From assembly GCF_042649925.1 (NCBI RefSeq), contig NZ_JBHSAF010000003.1, positions 124,001-188,000 on the forward strand: a stretch of 64,000 nt of DNA. Direction: 5' to 3'. Position 1 is the first letter of the stretch, and each line of letters opens with the position of its first letter. The stretch comes from Pseudaeromonas sharmana (lineage in GTDB: Bacteria; Pseudomonadota; Gammaproteobacteria; Enterobacterales; Aeromonadaceae). The position numbers and the translations under genes were made by a program. Below are positions 1-6,515 of this stretch, piece by piece. The notes beneath the pieces were generated by a model, which was given only the letters and a program-made list of their open reading frames with translations, did not search any database and was not told where the DNA came from.

Positions 1-258
1 CACATCCATCCGCAATACCGCACTGTCGTGTTTCACGACACCGCTGCCGATGCCTATTTTGTCGTCGGTTCGACAATAGCGAGCACGCGCACCATCGTAT
101 GGGAGGACGGCAACACCTACCCGTATGTGACACTGGATGTCTCCAGCGCCTCGCACCCGCACTATACCGGCAAGCAGAAAGCCGTCTCCTCTGAGGGGCG
201 CGTGGCCCGTTTCAATCACCGCTTCGGCCAGCTGGGTCTGGGCAAGGAGGGCGTATGA
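1..258 (+). CDS. rpmE2: 50S ribosomal protein L31 type B (partial, start missing)
   Basis: The open frame enters from the left edge (HIHPQYRTVVFHD...) and ends GLGKEGV-stop. It matches L31B: the HPQYR-VVF opening, the SSASHPHYTG stretch and the RFNHRFG tail. Only the first few codons are off-window. It has no cysteines, so it is the zinc-free paralogue that replaces zinc-binding L31 when zinc is scarce (known of the family). Its stop overlaps the next start (ATGA), so rpmE2 and rpmJ2 form one operon. Any Zur operator would lie outside the window. Confidence 0.93.
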   Translation, partial: HIHPQYRTVVFHDTAADAYFVVGSTIASTRTIVWEDGNTYPYVTLDVSSASHPHYTGKQKAVSSEGRVARFNHRFGQLGLGKEGV

Positions 259-380
259 AGGTACTGGCCTCGTTGAAAACCGCCAAGTTGCGGCATCCTG
301 ACTGTCAGGTCGTCAAACGCCGTGGCCGCCTGTATGTGATTTGCAAATCGAATCCACGGTTCAAGGCTCGACAGGGCTGA
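255..380 (+). CDS. rpmJ2: 50S ribosomal protein L36 type B
   Basis: This 41-residue protein starts MKVLASLKTAKLRHPDCQVV and continues with KRRGRLYVICKSNPRFKARQG. That is the YkgO-type L36 paralogue of the large ribosomal subunit. The full CxxC...C...H zinc ribbon of ordinary L36 is absent, as in the zinc-independent form. The start ATG overlaps the stop of the L31B gene, so translation is probably coupled. The pairing is the classic zinc-sparing ribosomal protein operon. Confidence 0.93.
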   Translation: MKVLASLKTAKLRHPDCQVVKRRGRLYVICKSNPRFKARQG

Positions 381-406
381 AACAGATTATCCCTGCGCTT
401 GCTCGG

Positions 407-435
407 TGTTTGTCATCGCGGCGACCGCCTATACT
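407..435 (+). promoter_or_regulatory. Candidate sigma70 promoter for tpx
   Basis: A TATACT -10 box at 430-435 is preceded by TGTTTG at 407-412 with a 17-bp spacer. It lies about 47 bp before the tpx start and downstream of the rpmJ2 stop, so tpx probably has its own transcript. The assignment rests only on matches to the consensus. Confidence 0.4.
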
Positions 436-481
436 CAAGGCCGTCGTGCATGCTGCACCGAGCCCTACCCAAGGAGTGATC

Positions 482-985
482 ATGAGCCATACCGTAACCC
501 TGCAAGGCAACCCGGTTTCCGTAGCCGGCGATTTTCCGGCTGCCGGCAGCCAGGCCAAACCGTTCTCGCTGGTCGCCAAGGATCTGTCTGATGTGACCCT
601 GGCCAGCTTCGCCGGCCAGCGCAAGATTCTGAACATTTTCCCGAGCATCGACACCGGCGTCTGTGCCACCTCGGTGCGCACCTTCAATGCCGAGGCCAGC
701 GCCCTGGCCAACACGGTCGTGCTGTGTATTTCCGCCGATCTGCCGTTCGCCCAGGCGCGCTTTTGTGGCGCCGAAGGGTTGGACAAGGTGGTCACCCTGT
801 CGACGATGCGTGGGGCCGAGTTCCTGCAGGATTACGGGGTAGCGTTCAGCTCAGGTCCGCTGGTAGGCCTGACGGCGCGGGCCGTCATCGTGCTGGACGA
901 GCAGGACAAGGTACTCCACAGCGAGCTGGTGCCGGAAGTGGCGCAAGAGCCGAACTATGCCGCCGCGCTGGCGGCGCTGGCCTAA
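482..985 (+). CDS. tpx: Thiol peroxidase Tpx (atypical 2-Cys peroxiredoxin)
   Basis: The 167-residue product is the usual Tpx length. It reduces hydroperoxides using thioredoxin. The peroxidatic Cys61 lies in PSIDTGVCATSVRTFN and the resolving Cys95 in RFCGAEG, the same positions as in E. coli Tpx. The start at 482 follows an AAGGAG ribosome site. The open frame runs further upstream, but that part has no Tpx similarity. A strong intrinsic terminator follows, so this is probably a single-gene unit. E. coli Tpx is periplasmic or soluble; no signal peptide is visible here. Confidence 0.96.
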   Translation: MSHTVTLQGNPVSVAGDFPAAGSQAKPFSLVAKDLSDVTLASFAGQRKILNIFPSIDTGVCATSVRTFNAEASALANTVVLCISADLPFAQARFCGAEGLDKVVTLSTMRGAEFLQDYGVAFSSGPLVGLTARAVIVLDEQDKVLHSELVPEVAQEPNYAAALAALA

Positions 986-1005
986 GACACGCCACGCCGT
1001 TCACC

Positions 1006-1032
1006 ACAGGGGCCATGGGCCCCTGTTTTTTT
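1006..1032 (+). terminator. Intrinsic terminator after tpx
   Basis: A 9-bp GC-rich stem (1006-1014 pairing with 1018-1026, loop ATG) is followed by a run of T to 1032, just after the tpx stop. Confidence 0.9.
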
Positions 1033-1179
1033 GCGTGTTAAGTGCCCAAAAGCGGCTGCTTTTTTGCCCGCCCATGCGAAAGCGTTGTCATCTCCGGACT
1101 CGATTGTAAGCAAATGTAAAGTGTGCGATCCTGCCGCCGATCGGACATGTTCGAGACTATTTCAGGGATGGAAAGGCGC

Positions 1180-1719
1180 ATGGTGAAGCGGATGGTTGCG
1201 TTGGCGGTGCTGTTGACGTTGGCGCAGAACAGCGAGGCAGAGATTTATCGCTGGATCGATAGCAAAGGGGTGGTCAACTACAGTACGACGCCGCCTGCAG
1301 TGCCGAAGTTGCAGGAGGTTAGGCCGATGATGAACACGCCGGCGGTCACCCGGCCTGATGTCTCGGATGATTCGTCCGAGAGTTATGCTGGCGATTCCCA
1401 GGAGTACGCATCAGACCAGGAGTATGGCTCGGAGGCCGGGGGCACCATGTCCGCAGCCAGCCTGTGCAGCGCGGCCAAAGCCAACTTGCGCAGCAGCCTT
1501 GAACAGTGGCGCCAGATTGGCAAGGAAGTCTATGAGTCTGGCAAAAACGACAAGGCACGCTACGAGCAGGGGATGGCGGCGATGAGTGAACTGGAGTCGA
1601 TGCTGAAGGTGGGGCTCGATAACTGTGCGGCGGAATATCACAGTGAGCCAACCCTGCAGCGCGTGGTGGATTGTGCCGCCGCGCGGGACGACGGGATGGC
1701 GATCTACTGCCTGCGCTAG
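1180..1719 (+). CDS. Secreted DUF4124-domain protein
   Basis: The start chosen at 1180 follows a GGAAAGG ribosome site and gives 179 residues beginning MVKRMVALAVLLTLAQ, a Sec signal peptide with a likely cut after NSEA. The mature N-terminus EIYRWIDSKGVVNYSTTPP is the DUF4124 signature (E-hydrophobic-Y-W-D-G-V-x-SxxPP), a short beta module common in exported proteins. The rest is acidic, Ser/Asp-rich and then helical, with several cysteines near the C-terminus (ending AIYCLR). An in-frame start at 1123 would precede the signal peptide and is less likely. The function is unknown. Confidence 0.75.
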   Translation: MVKRMVALAVLLTLAQNSEAEIYRWIDSKGVVNYSTTPPAVPKLQEVRPMMNTPAVTRPDVSDDSSESYAGDSQEYASDQEYGSEAGGTMSAASLCSAAKANLRSSLEQWRQIGKEVYESGKNDKARYEQGMAAMSELESMLKVGLDNCAAEYHSEPTLQRVVDCAAARDDGMAIYCLR

Positions 1720-1766
1720 CCGGGCCGTTTACGGAGGCTCGGATCACCCCTTCGCGGTGCTCGACC

Positions 1767-1792
1767 CATATCCCCGCCTTGGCGGGGATATG
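1767..1792. other. Stem-loop between convergent genes
   Basis: A perfect 12-bp inverted repeat (1767-1778 with 1781-1792) sits between the DUF4124 gene and the convergent carbonic anhydrase gene. No T run follows on either strand, so it is only a possible bidirectional terminator. Confidence 0.4.
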
Positions 1793-1813
1793 TCGTTCAG
1801 GCCGGCTTCCGAG

Positions 1814-2374
1814 TTAGAACTCGTTGGACAACGCCTTGTAACCGCGCACCAGATCAATATTGGTATGGGCCACGTCTTCGGAAAATTCGGTGGCATCGGC
1901 GGTGACGCGCGGGATCTGGCTCAGATCGGTTTTCGGGCCGATGCGGGTTGTCGACGGCACGTAGAAGCCGGGCGGCAGATCGCAGCCATCTACCACGGCA
2001 TTGTGTCGCACCACACAGCCCTCGCCGATGCGACAGTTGAACAGCACGCTGTTGAAACCGAGGAAGACGCGATCGCCGACTTCACACGGGCCGTGCACGA
2101 TGGAGCGGTGGGCGATGGAGCTGAATTCGCCGATCACCACCTGGGCACCGGATTTGGAGTGGATGACGACGCCATCCTGAATGTTGGAGTTGGCGCCAAT
2201 GATGATCGGCTCCATGTCGCCATGCTCATCGACCTCGTCGGCACGGATCACGACGTAGGGACCGACAAAGACATTCTCCTTGATGATCACCTTGCCACAG
2301 ATGATGGCCGTTTTGTCGATATAGGCGGATTCATCGATGACCGGCAGATGGCCGGACGGGTTCTTGCGAATCAT
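1814..2374 (-). CDS. Gamma-class carbonic anhydrase-like hexapeptide-repeat protein
   Basis: The 186-residue left-handed beta-helix protein has hexapeptide repeats (VIIKENVFVGPYVVI, IGANSNIQDGVVI). The histidines of VIHS and of SIAHRSIVHG match the three metal-ligand His positions of Cam-type gamma-carbonic anhydrases. The predicted reaction is CO2 hydration with a bound metal. It lies downstream of the COG0523 GTPase on the same strand (113-bp gap). Gamma-CA paralogues paired with COG0523 genes recur in zinc-limitation regulons, so an alternative role as zinc-sparing or reserve carbonic anhydrase is inferred. Related CaiE/PaaY proteins cannot be fully excluded. Confidence 0.8.
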   Translation of the reverse strand: MIRKNPSGHLPVIDESAYIDKTAIICGKVIIKENVFVGPYVVIRADEVDEHGDMEPIIIGANSNIQDGVVIHSKSGAQVVIGEFSSIAHRSIVHGPCEVGDRVFLGFNSVLFNCRIGEGCVVRHNAVVDGCDLPPGFYVPSTTRIGPKTDLSQIPRVTADATEFSEDVAHTNIDLVRGYKALSNEF

Positions 2375-2409
2375 GCTGTTTCCTCGGCTGTGGGTGAAAA
2401 GTACTCACC

Positions 2410-2439
2410 GCCAGCCGGCCGCCAAGGCAGCCGGCTGGC
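2410..2439. other. Intergenic stem-loop
   Basis: A 10-bp inverted repeat (2410-2419 with 2430-2439, 10-nt loop) lies in the gap between the GTPase and carbonic anhydrase genes. It has no T tract, so mRNA processing or partial attenuation is as likely as termination. Confidence 0.4.
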
Positions 2440-2487
2440 TGGTGACGGGGAGTCAGATTACGTGACACCGTCGCCGCTGGAAACAAA

Positions 2488-3624
2488 TTACTGGTCCGTC
2501 CCCTGCTCCGCAGGGTTAAACATGGCGTACAGCCGCTCCTCGAGCGAGGGCTCCGGCGCGGCCAGCACATCGCGAAACAGGGCTTCGAGTGGCTCGCGTA
2601 CCGCGGCGCGGACAATGAATACCAGCCGGGTCTCCGCCTTGCCTTCCGGCCAGTCGCCGAGGGTGGTCAGCGGATAGAGCTGGCCGTGGACGCCATGGAT
2701 CACCAGCGGCTGGCTTTCGCCGGCGAGCTGGACGATGCCTTTCAGACGCAGCAGCGAGTCGCCGAAGTGGGCCTGAATCGCCTCGACGGCCGCCAGTAGC
2801 CGGGCGGCGGCGATCGGCTGACCGAGGCGCAGACTGAAGCTGGTAATGTCACTGTGGGCCGAGACCGGTGTGCTCTGGGCGCCGATGGGCGCGTTGCCAG
2901 AGGCGACGGGACGCAGCGGTATCGCCAGCCCCAGTTGCTGTGCCTCGCTCCGCAGCCAGGCCAGCAGCTGGCGCACGTTCTTGCTGCGCTCCTGATCATA
3001 GGGGCCCATCTGATCCAGTACCGCCGGAGCGAGCTGGCCATGGTCGACCAGGTGTTGCGGTGCCGCCGGATTGAGCTGGGCCAGACGCGCCTGAAGCGCT
3101 GCCAGCGTGTCGGCATCGACGCGATCCTGCTTGCTGATCAGCAACTGGTCGGCCAGGGCGACCTGCTTTACCGCCTCATACTGGCGGGCCAGTTGTCCAC
3201 CGATATGCTCAGCATCCACGACCGTCAGGGTGCCGTCGAAACGGTAACGCTGGGCGATAAAGTCATCCTGACGCAGCGTGAACAGCACGGGGGCCGGATC
3301 GGCCAGCCCGGTGGTCTCAATCAACAGGCGGCGGAACGGCTTGATCTCCCGGCGCAATGCCTTCATGAACAGCTCCTGCAGTGCACTGGCCAACGAGCCT
3401 TGCACCGAGCAGCAGATACAGCCGGAGTCGAGCACCATCACCTGCTCGTCTATCTTCTTCACCAGTTGATGGTCGAGACCGACGCTACCGAACTCGTTGA
3501 TCAGTACGGCGCAATCGGCCAGTTCGGGCTGTTGCACCCAGTAATTGAGCAGCGTGGTCTTGCCACTCCCGAGGAAACCGGTGATCAGGTTGACGGGGAT
3601 GCGGGTATCGGCAGCAGGGGTCAT
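2488..3624 (-). CDS. COG0523 (CobW/YjiA-type) G3E GTPase, putative metal chaperone
   Basis: The 378-residue P-loop GTPase has Walker A in LITGFLGSGKTTLLN near residue 20, the metal-binding CxCC motif in DSGCICCSV, ETTGLADP, a guanine-specificity-like SKQD, and a C-terminal CobW_C domain. COG0523 GTPases insert metals into client enzymes, and several subfamilies are zinc-responsive. The neighbouring gamma-carbonic anhydrase and the zinc-free L31/L36 genes suggest a zinc role (inference). The start at 3624 has a GGAG site 7 nt upstream that is buried in a hairpin (see 3628-3653). Which COG0523 subfamily this is remains uncertain. Confidence 0.88.
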   Translation of the reverse strand: MTPAADTRIPVNLITGFLGSGKTTLLNYWVQQPELADCAVLINEFGSVGLDHQLVKKIDEQVMVLDSGCICCSVQGSLASALQELFMKALRREIKPFRRLLIETTGLADPAPVLFTLRQDDFIAQRYRFDGTLTVVDAEHIGGQLARQYEAVKQVALADQLLISKQDRVDADTLAALQARLAQLNPAAPQHLVDHGQLAPAVLDQMGPYDQERSKNVRQLLAWLRSEAQQLGLAIPLRPVASGNAPIGAQSTPVSAHSDITSFSLRLGQPIAAARLLAAVEAIQAHFGDSLLRLKGIVQLAGESQPLVIHGVHGQLYPLTTLGDWPEGKAETRLVFIVRAAVREPLEALFRDVLAAPEPSLEERLYAMFNPAEQGTDQ

Positions 3625-3627
3625 GAC

Positions 3628-3653
3628 AGGGCTCCGGGAACAACGGGAGCCCT
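3628..3653 (-). promoter_or_regulatory. Hairpin sequestering the ribosome binding site of the COG0523 gene
   Basis: Read on the minus strand, an 8-bp stem AGGGCTCC/GGAGCCCT with a 10-nt loop ends 3 nt before the ATG at 3624. The GGAG ribosome site lies inside the downstream arm, so folding would block initiation. It could also act as weak termination after eda, but no U tract follows. Confidence 0.5.
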
Positions 3654-3685
3654 ATTCTGCCTGTCACAGGCGGCAGTGCAAGTGT

Positions 3686-4309
3686 TCAGCGGCCACAGAG
3701 GGCGAGCGCCGCAGTGATGCGTCGCCGAATTTCAGTCCAGTCGCCGGCGGTCAGCAGCTCCGGTGTCACCAGCCAGGAGCCGCCACAGGCCACGACGGAC
3801 GGTTGAGCCAGCCAGCTGCCGAGGTTGTCGGCACTGATGCCACCGGTTGGCATAAAGCGTACCGGGTAGACGGCGGCCAGCGCTTTGAGCATGGGCAGAC
3901 CGCCAGAGGGCTCGGCGGGGAAGAACTTCAGCAGGGATAGCCCCAGCTCCAGCCCCAGCTCGATCTGGCTTGGATTATTGATGCCGGGAATGATCGGGAT
4001 GCCGGCTTGCAGGCAGTGGCGCACCGTGGTGGGGTTCAGGCCCGGACTGACGACAAAATCGGCGCCGGCATCCATCGCCTGATCGGCCTGGGCCCCGGTC
4101 AGCACGGTACCGGCGGCCAGGCGCAGGGTCGGGCAAGCCTGGCGCAGGCGGCGGATGGCATCCAGTGCCGCCGGCGTACGCAGGGTGATCTCGGCGCAAG
4201 GCAGGCCGGCTGTCAGCAGGGTATCACCCAGGCGTTCGGCGTGGGTGGCGTCATGCAGTGTGATGACGGGGATCAGCCGCAGGCGACCGAGTTCGGCAAT
4301 CAGATCCAT
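3686..4309 (-). CDS. eda: KDPG/KHG aldolase Eda
   Basis: The 207-residue class I aldolase cleaves 2-keto-3-deoxy-6-phosphogluconate to pyruvate and glyceraldehyde-3-phosphate (Entner-Doudoroff pathway). Family motifs are visible: PVITL near the N-terminus, EITLRTP with the catalytic Glu, AGTVLT, FVVSPG, the Schiff-base lysine in LLKFFPAE, and RFMPTGGIS. No edd (dehydratase) gene adjoins it here. The COG0523 gene begins 61 bp downstream on the same strand and may be partly co-transcribed. Confidence 0.93.
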   Translation of the reverse strand: MDLIAELGRLRLIPVITLHDATHAERLGDTLLTAGLPCAEITLRTPAALDAIRRLRQACPTLRLAAGTVLTGAQADQAMDAGADFVVSPGLNPTTVRHCLQAGIPIIPGINNPSQIELGLELGLSLLKFFPAEPSGGLPMLKALAAVYPVRFMPTGGISADNLGSWLAQPSVVACGGSWLVTPELLTAGDWTEIRRRITAALALCGR

Positions 4310-4359
4310 GGTGGGCTCCGGTAACGGGTCATGGCGCCACTATAGCCGATGGAGCGCAG

Positions 4360-4386
4360 AAAAATAAAAGACCGCCGCAGCGGTCT
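4360..4386 (-). terminator. Intrinsic terminator of the micropeptide operon
   Basis: Stem GACCGC/GCGGTC (4370-4375 with 4380-4385, loop CGCA), extended by flanking A-T pairs, is followed on the minus strand by TTTTATTTTT. It lies about 30 bp after the stop of the third micropeptide gene. Confidence 0.85.
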
Positions 4387-4414
4387 GTTTGTCACATTCA
4401 GCGTCTACGCTGCT

Positions 4415-4513
4415 TCAGCGTACGTAACGGAAGTAGTACTGGCGAGTCGCCGGAGCGTAGGACTCGGCCTTGTTGTCAGTGAACAAGCTGTTCAGATTGA
4501 GGAGTGCTTTCAT
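4415..4513 (-). CDS. Micropeptide, third paralogue of the tandem triplet
   Basis: This 32-codon frame begins MKALLNLNSLFTDN and ends SYAPATRQYYFRYVR. The ribosome site GAGGTG lies 4 nt before ATG. It shares the C-terminal block YAPATRxYYFxYxR and the short leucine-rich N-terminus with the frames at 4558-4659 and 4704-4805. The conservation lies in the encoded peptide, which argues for translation. It is the last of the three and is followed by a terminator. There is no signal peptide or clear membrane segment; the C-terminus is aromatic and basic. I do not recognise the family. Confidence 0.8.
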   Translation of the reverse strand: MKALLNLNSLFTDNKAESYAPATRQYYFRYVR

Positions 4514-4557
4514 GGTTCACCTCGTCTCGTCAGTGTGTGTCTGGTTGCGGGCCGGCT

Positions 4558-4659
4558 TCAGCGCTGGTAGCTGAAGTAGTAGGCGCGGGTGGCCGGTGCA
4601 TAACCGGAATGACGTTCGGTGTGCAGCAAGTTGCTCAGATTTTGATACAGTGCTTTCAT
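4558..4659 (-). CDS. Micropeptide, second paralogue of the tandem triplet
   Basis: This 33-residue frame begins MKALYQNLSNLLHTERH and ends GYAPATRAYYFSYQR. Its leader CACGAGGTGAATC is identical to that of the first copy. The N-terminal MK(A/T)LYQNL block and the C-terminal YAPATR-aromatic block match the first copy while the middle is variable. No promoter is evident in the 44 bp upstream, so it is probably expressed from the promoter at 4845-4872. The function is unknown. Confidence 0.82.
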   Translation of the reverse strand: MKALYQNLSNLLHTERHSGYAPATRAYYFSYQR

Positions 4660-4703
4660 GATTCACCTCGTGGTCAAGGGCTGTCTGGTGGCGACGTTGC
4701 GGC

Positions 4704-4805
4704 TTAGCGAACGTAGCGGAAGAAGTACTGACGGGTTGCCGGTGCATAGGTTGCGGCAGGGTCGGTATTCAGCAGTGCAGTCAGGTTTTGATACAGTGTC
4801 TTCAT
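4704..4805 (-). CDS. Micropeptide, first paralogue of the tandem triplet
   Basis: This 33-residue frame begins MKTLYQNLTALLNTDPAA and ends TYAPATRQYFFRYVR. A GAGGTG ribosome site precedes the ATG, and a good promoter lies about 40 bp upstream. It is the promoter-proximal member of a three-gene operon of paralogues. The peptide is about 4 kDa, with an N-terminal amphipathic or leucine-rich half and a basic aromatic tail. Candidate roles are a small regulatory peptide, a subunit of a membrane complex, or a precursor peptide. No modification or export gene adjoins it. Confidence 0.82.
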   Translation of the reverse strand: MKTLYQNLTALLNTDPAATYAPATRQYFFRYVR

Positions 4806-4844
4806 GATTCACCTCGTGGTGTTTTGTGACCTTCGTCACTGTTG

Positions 4845-4872
4845 ATACTAGGTAATCTGTGATGGTGATCAA
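4845..4872 (-). promoter_or_regulatory. Candidate sigma70 promoter of the micropeptide operon
   Basis: On the minus strand TTGATC (4872-4867) and TAGTAT (4850-4845) are separated by 16 bp. The start of transcription would be about 35 nt before the first micropeptide ATG. Confidence 0.55.
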
Positions 4873-4883
4873 GCTATTTTTTT

Positions 4884-4920
4884 ATGAAAACGCTTGATTT
4901 TATTATGATTACGTTTTCAT
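4884..4920. promoter_or_regulatory. Inverted repeat upstream of the micropeptide promoter (possible operator)
   Basis: A perfect 9-bp inverted repeat, ATGAAAACG (4884-4892) and CGTTTTCAT (4912-4920), has a 19-bp AT-rich spacer. It lies just upstream of the -35 box, a typical activator position. It could also serve the divergent gene at 5026. Confidence 0.4.
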
Positions 4921-5025
4921 GCTTACTGGTAAGACCAGTGTTCTGTGATGAGAGCGCTTGCAACGCGGCGGCCGACAGGCCACGCTGAAAAAAACGGAGT
5001 GACTCTAGTCGTAGCAGGAGGTCAT

Positions 5026-5289
5026 ATGCAGGTTCAGGTCCAACATCAACACGATCTTCATCGTTTCATCATCACGCTGCCGCAGGGGGTAGCGCGGCTG
5101 GAATACTCACTGCAGGAAAAGTGGGTCAATATCTTTCATACCTGGGTGCCGGACTCGTTGCGTGGTAAAGGGGTGGCCGATGCCCTGATGCGAGCCTGTG
5201 CCGACTGGAGTACACAGCAACATCTGCAAATGGTTGCGACCTGCAGTTATGCGTTGCGCTGGCTGGATCGGCATAAAAACCGCAAGTAA
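5026..5289 (+). CDS. Small GNAT-fold N-acetyltransferase (YidJ-like)
   Basis: The start at 5026 is fixed by an AGGAGG site 6 nt upstream and gives 87 residues. The sequence IFHTWVPDSLRGKGVADALMRAC is the acetyl-CoA pyrophosphate loop of compact GNAT proteins (R-G-K-G-V-A), followed by a C-terminal strand with CSYALRWL. This is the short Gcn5-related family that lacks the full GNAT N-terminus; its substrate is not known. It stands alone, divergent from the micropeptide operon. A 4945 start is possible but lacks family similarity. Confidence 0.72.
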   Translation: MQVQVQHQHDLHRFIITLPQGVARLEYSLQEKWVNIFHTWVPDSLRGKGVADALMRACADWSTQQHLQMVATCSYALRWLDRHKNRK

Positions 5290-5809
5290 TTGACGCGACG
5301 GCAGGCCGTCACGCGCCTGCCGCCAGTGCACCTGGTGTGTGGCCGTGGTCGCCTTGTTGCCGCATGGTGGCAGGCTGGCTCCGTAAGGGACTGCATGTCC
5401 ACGACGATACTGCCGGCGCCATCAGGCAAGGTGGATGGGGGTCTGCCCCGTTGACCACAGGATGTGGACTCGTACCGGATATCTGTTCGGATATCTCTTT
5501 TTTCTCCCCCTTTGACATGCGCTATCTCCTGGCAACCCGGGTGGATCGCGTGCGTCCGCCGTTGAGCACCGGGGGCTGGCAAGGGATGCCGGCACTGATG
5601 GTCGATGGCGTCTGGATGGCTGCGGATTCCGGCTGCGGCTGCATCAGGTCGTGGCCACGCTTGCACACCAGGGTATCCCGTTGCCGGCTATCGTCAGCCA
5701 AAGCCAGCATGCGCTGGCGCCCGGCGATGTGTTATCCGCCCGCCATCGGGGGCATCAGTCGGTGGCAGGCCAGTTACGACAAGGCCGGCTTGGGGCCGGC
5801 CTTGTTTCA
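5290..5809. other. 520-bp stretch with no confident gene; possible degraded coding remnant
   Basis: Stem-loops occur at 5299-5322 and 5780-5804; the latter has 10-bp arms and a following TTT on the plus strand, a weak terminator. From 5519 a plus frame reads MRYLLATRVDRVRPP... up to about 5628, and the frame two bases over then reads LRLHQVVATLAHQGIPLPAI and continues to about 5800. Joined by a frameshift these would give a roughly 95-residue protein, but no good ribosome site is seen and I do not recognise it. Other frames give low-quality peptides. Confidence 0.3.
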
Positions 5810-5965
5810 TCATTCTTCTTCATCGTCGAAGTCATCATCGTCGTCGATGAAGTCATCATCATCCCAGGAGCCTTCGTCATCATCCCAATTGTCTTCGTAG
5901 CCTTCCTCCTCGTCGTCATCTTCCCAGAGGTCGTCATCAGGATCGTAATCGTCGTTGCCAGCCAT
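5810..5965 (-). CDS. 51-residue highly acidic protein
   Basis: The frame is preceded by a strong GAGGAG ribosome site 8 nt before ATG. The product starts MAGNDDYDPDDDLWEDDDEE and ends DDFDDEEE. It has 24 Asp and 9 Glu in 51 residues, no Lys, Arg or His, and periodic Trp, Tyr and Phe. The good ribosome site and ATG support translation. It lies downstream of uspA on the same strand. Possible roles include mimicking nucleic acid, binding cations or basic proteins, or acting as a chaperone tail. No family is recognised. Confidence 0.7.
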   Translation of the reverse strand: MAGNDDYDPDDDLWEDDDEEEGYEDNWDDDEGSWDDDDFIDDDDDFDDEEE

Positions 5966-6080
5966 CAATGGATCTCCTCGTGTGTGGGTGACGATTCAAG
6001 TCTAAACACATTTTGTGACGCAAACAGATCCCCGCCATAAAAAAACCGCGGGGCAACACGCAAAACCGATGGGATACAAG

Positions 6081-6515
6081 TTATCCCTTTAACGGCACTA
6101 TCAGCATTTCACAGGGCACTTGATTCATCAGCTGGCGCGCCGAGGAGACCAGCAGACTCCAGAAGCTCTGATGGTGGCCGCAGACCAGCAGATCGACCCC
6201 ATACTGCGCTACGGCATCCTGTACCCGTTCCCCCAGATCGCCAGTCACCAGCAAACGGCGCTCCAGCGGGTAGTCACAATGGGCCAATATGGTATCAAGC
6301 CGGGTTCGGGCGGAGTCCAGGTGCTGGTCCTGCACCGTTTGCAGATCGAGATCCACCAGTTCGCTGTAGATTTCGGCCATGTTGAGATCGACATGGATGA
6401 CCGAGAGTCTGGCGTGTTGACTGCGGGCCAGCGCCACGGCGCGAGCCAGCAGCTGGGTATTGTCGCCCTCCAGATCGAGTGCGACCAGCAGATGTTGATA
6501 ACAGGGTTGGGACAT
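6081..6515 (-). CDS. uspA: Universal stress protein A
   Basis: The 144-residue Usp-fold protein starts at 6515 with an AGGAGG site 4 nt upstream. It opens YQHLLVALDLEGD and ends GHHQSFWSLLVSSARQLMNQ then MLIVPL, closely matching the C-terminus of E. coli UspA (the GHHQ-FWS-L-SSARQ block). UspA is a cytoplasmic dimer induced by growth arrest and many stresses. The acidic micro-gene follows it about 115 bp downstream; a CCCCGC/GCGGGG hairpin lies between them. The frame extends upstream to 6584 without a ribosome site. Confidence 0.92.
   Translation of the reverse strand: MSQPCYQHLLVALDLEGDNTQLLARAVALARSQHARLSVIHVDLNMAEIYSELVDLDLQTVQDQHLDSARTRLDTILAHCDYPLERRLLVTGDLGERVQDAVAQYGVDLLVCGHHQSFWSLLVSSARQLMNQVPCEMLIVPLKG

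Noticed and set aside
2410..2439. REP-like element sharing CCAGCCGG/CCGGCTGG with the 25310 repeat
   Set aside because: Only a short GC palindrome is shared; such palindromes are frequent by chance in this GC-rich DNA.
1625..2677. Long plus-strand open frame of 350 codons opposite the carbonic anhydrase and GTPase genes
   Set aside because: It is antisense to two well-supported genes, has no family features, and reflects GC-rich codon structure.
3625..3685. Zur operator before the COG0523 gene
   Set aside because: The interval is GC-rich and contains a hairpin, not the AT-rich palindrome expected of a Zur box.
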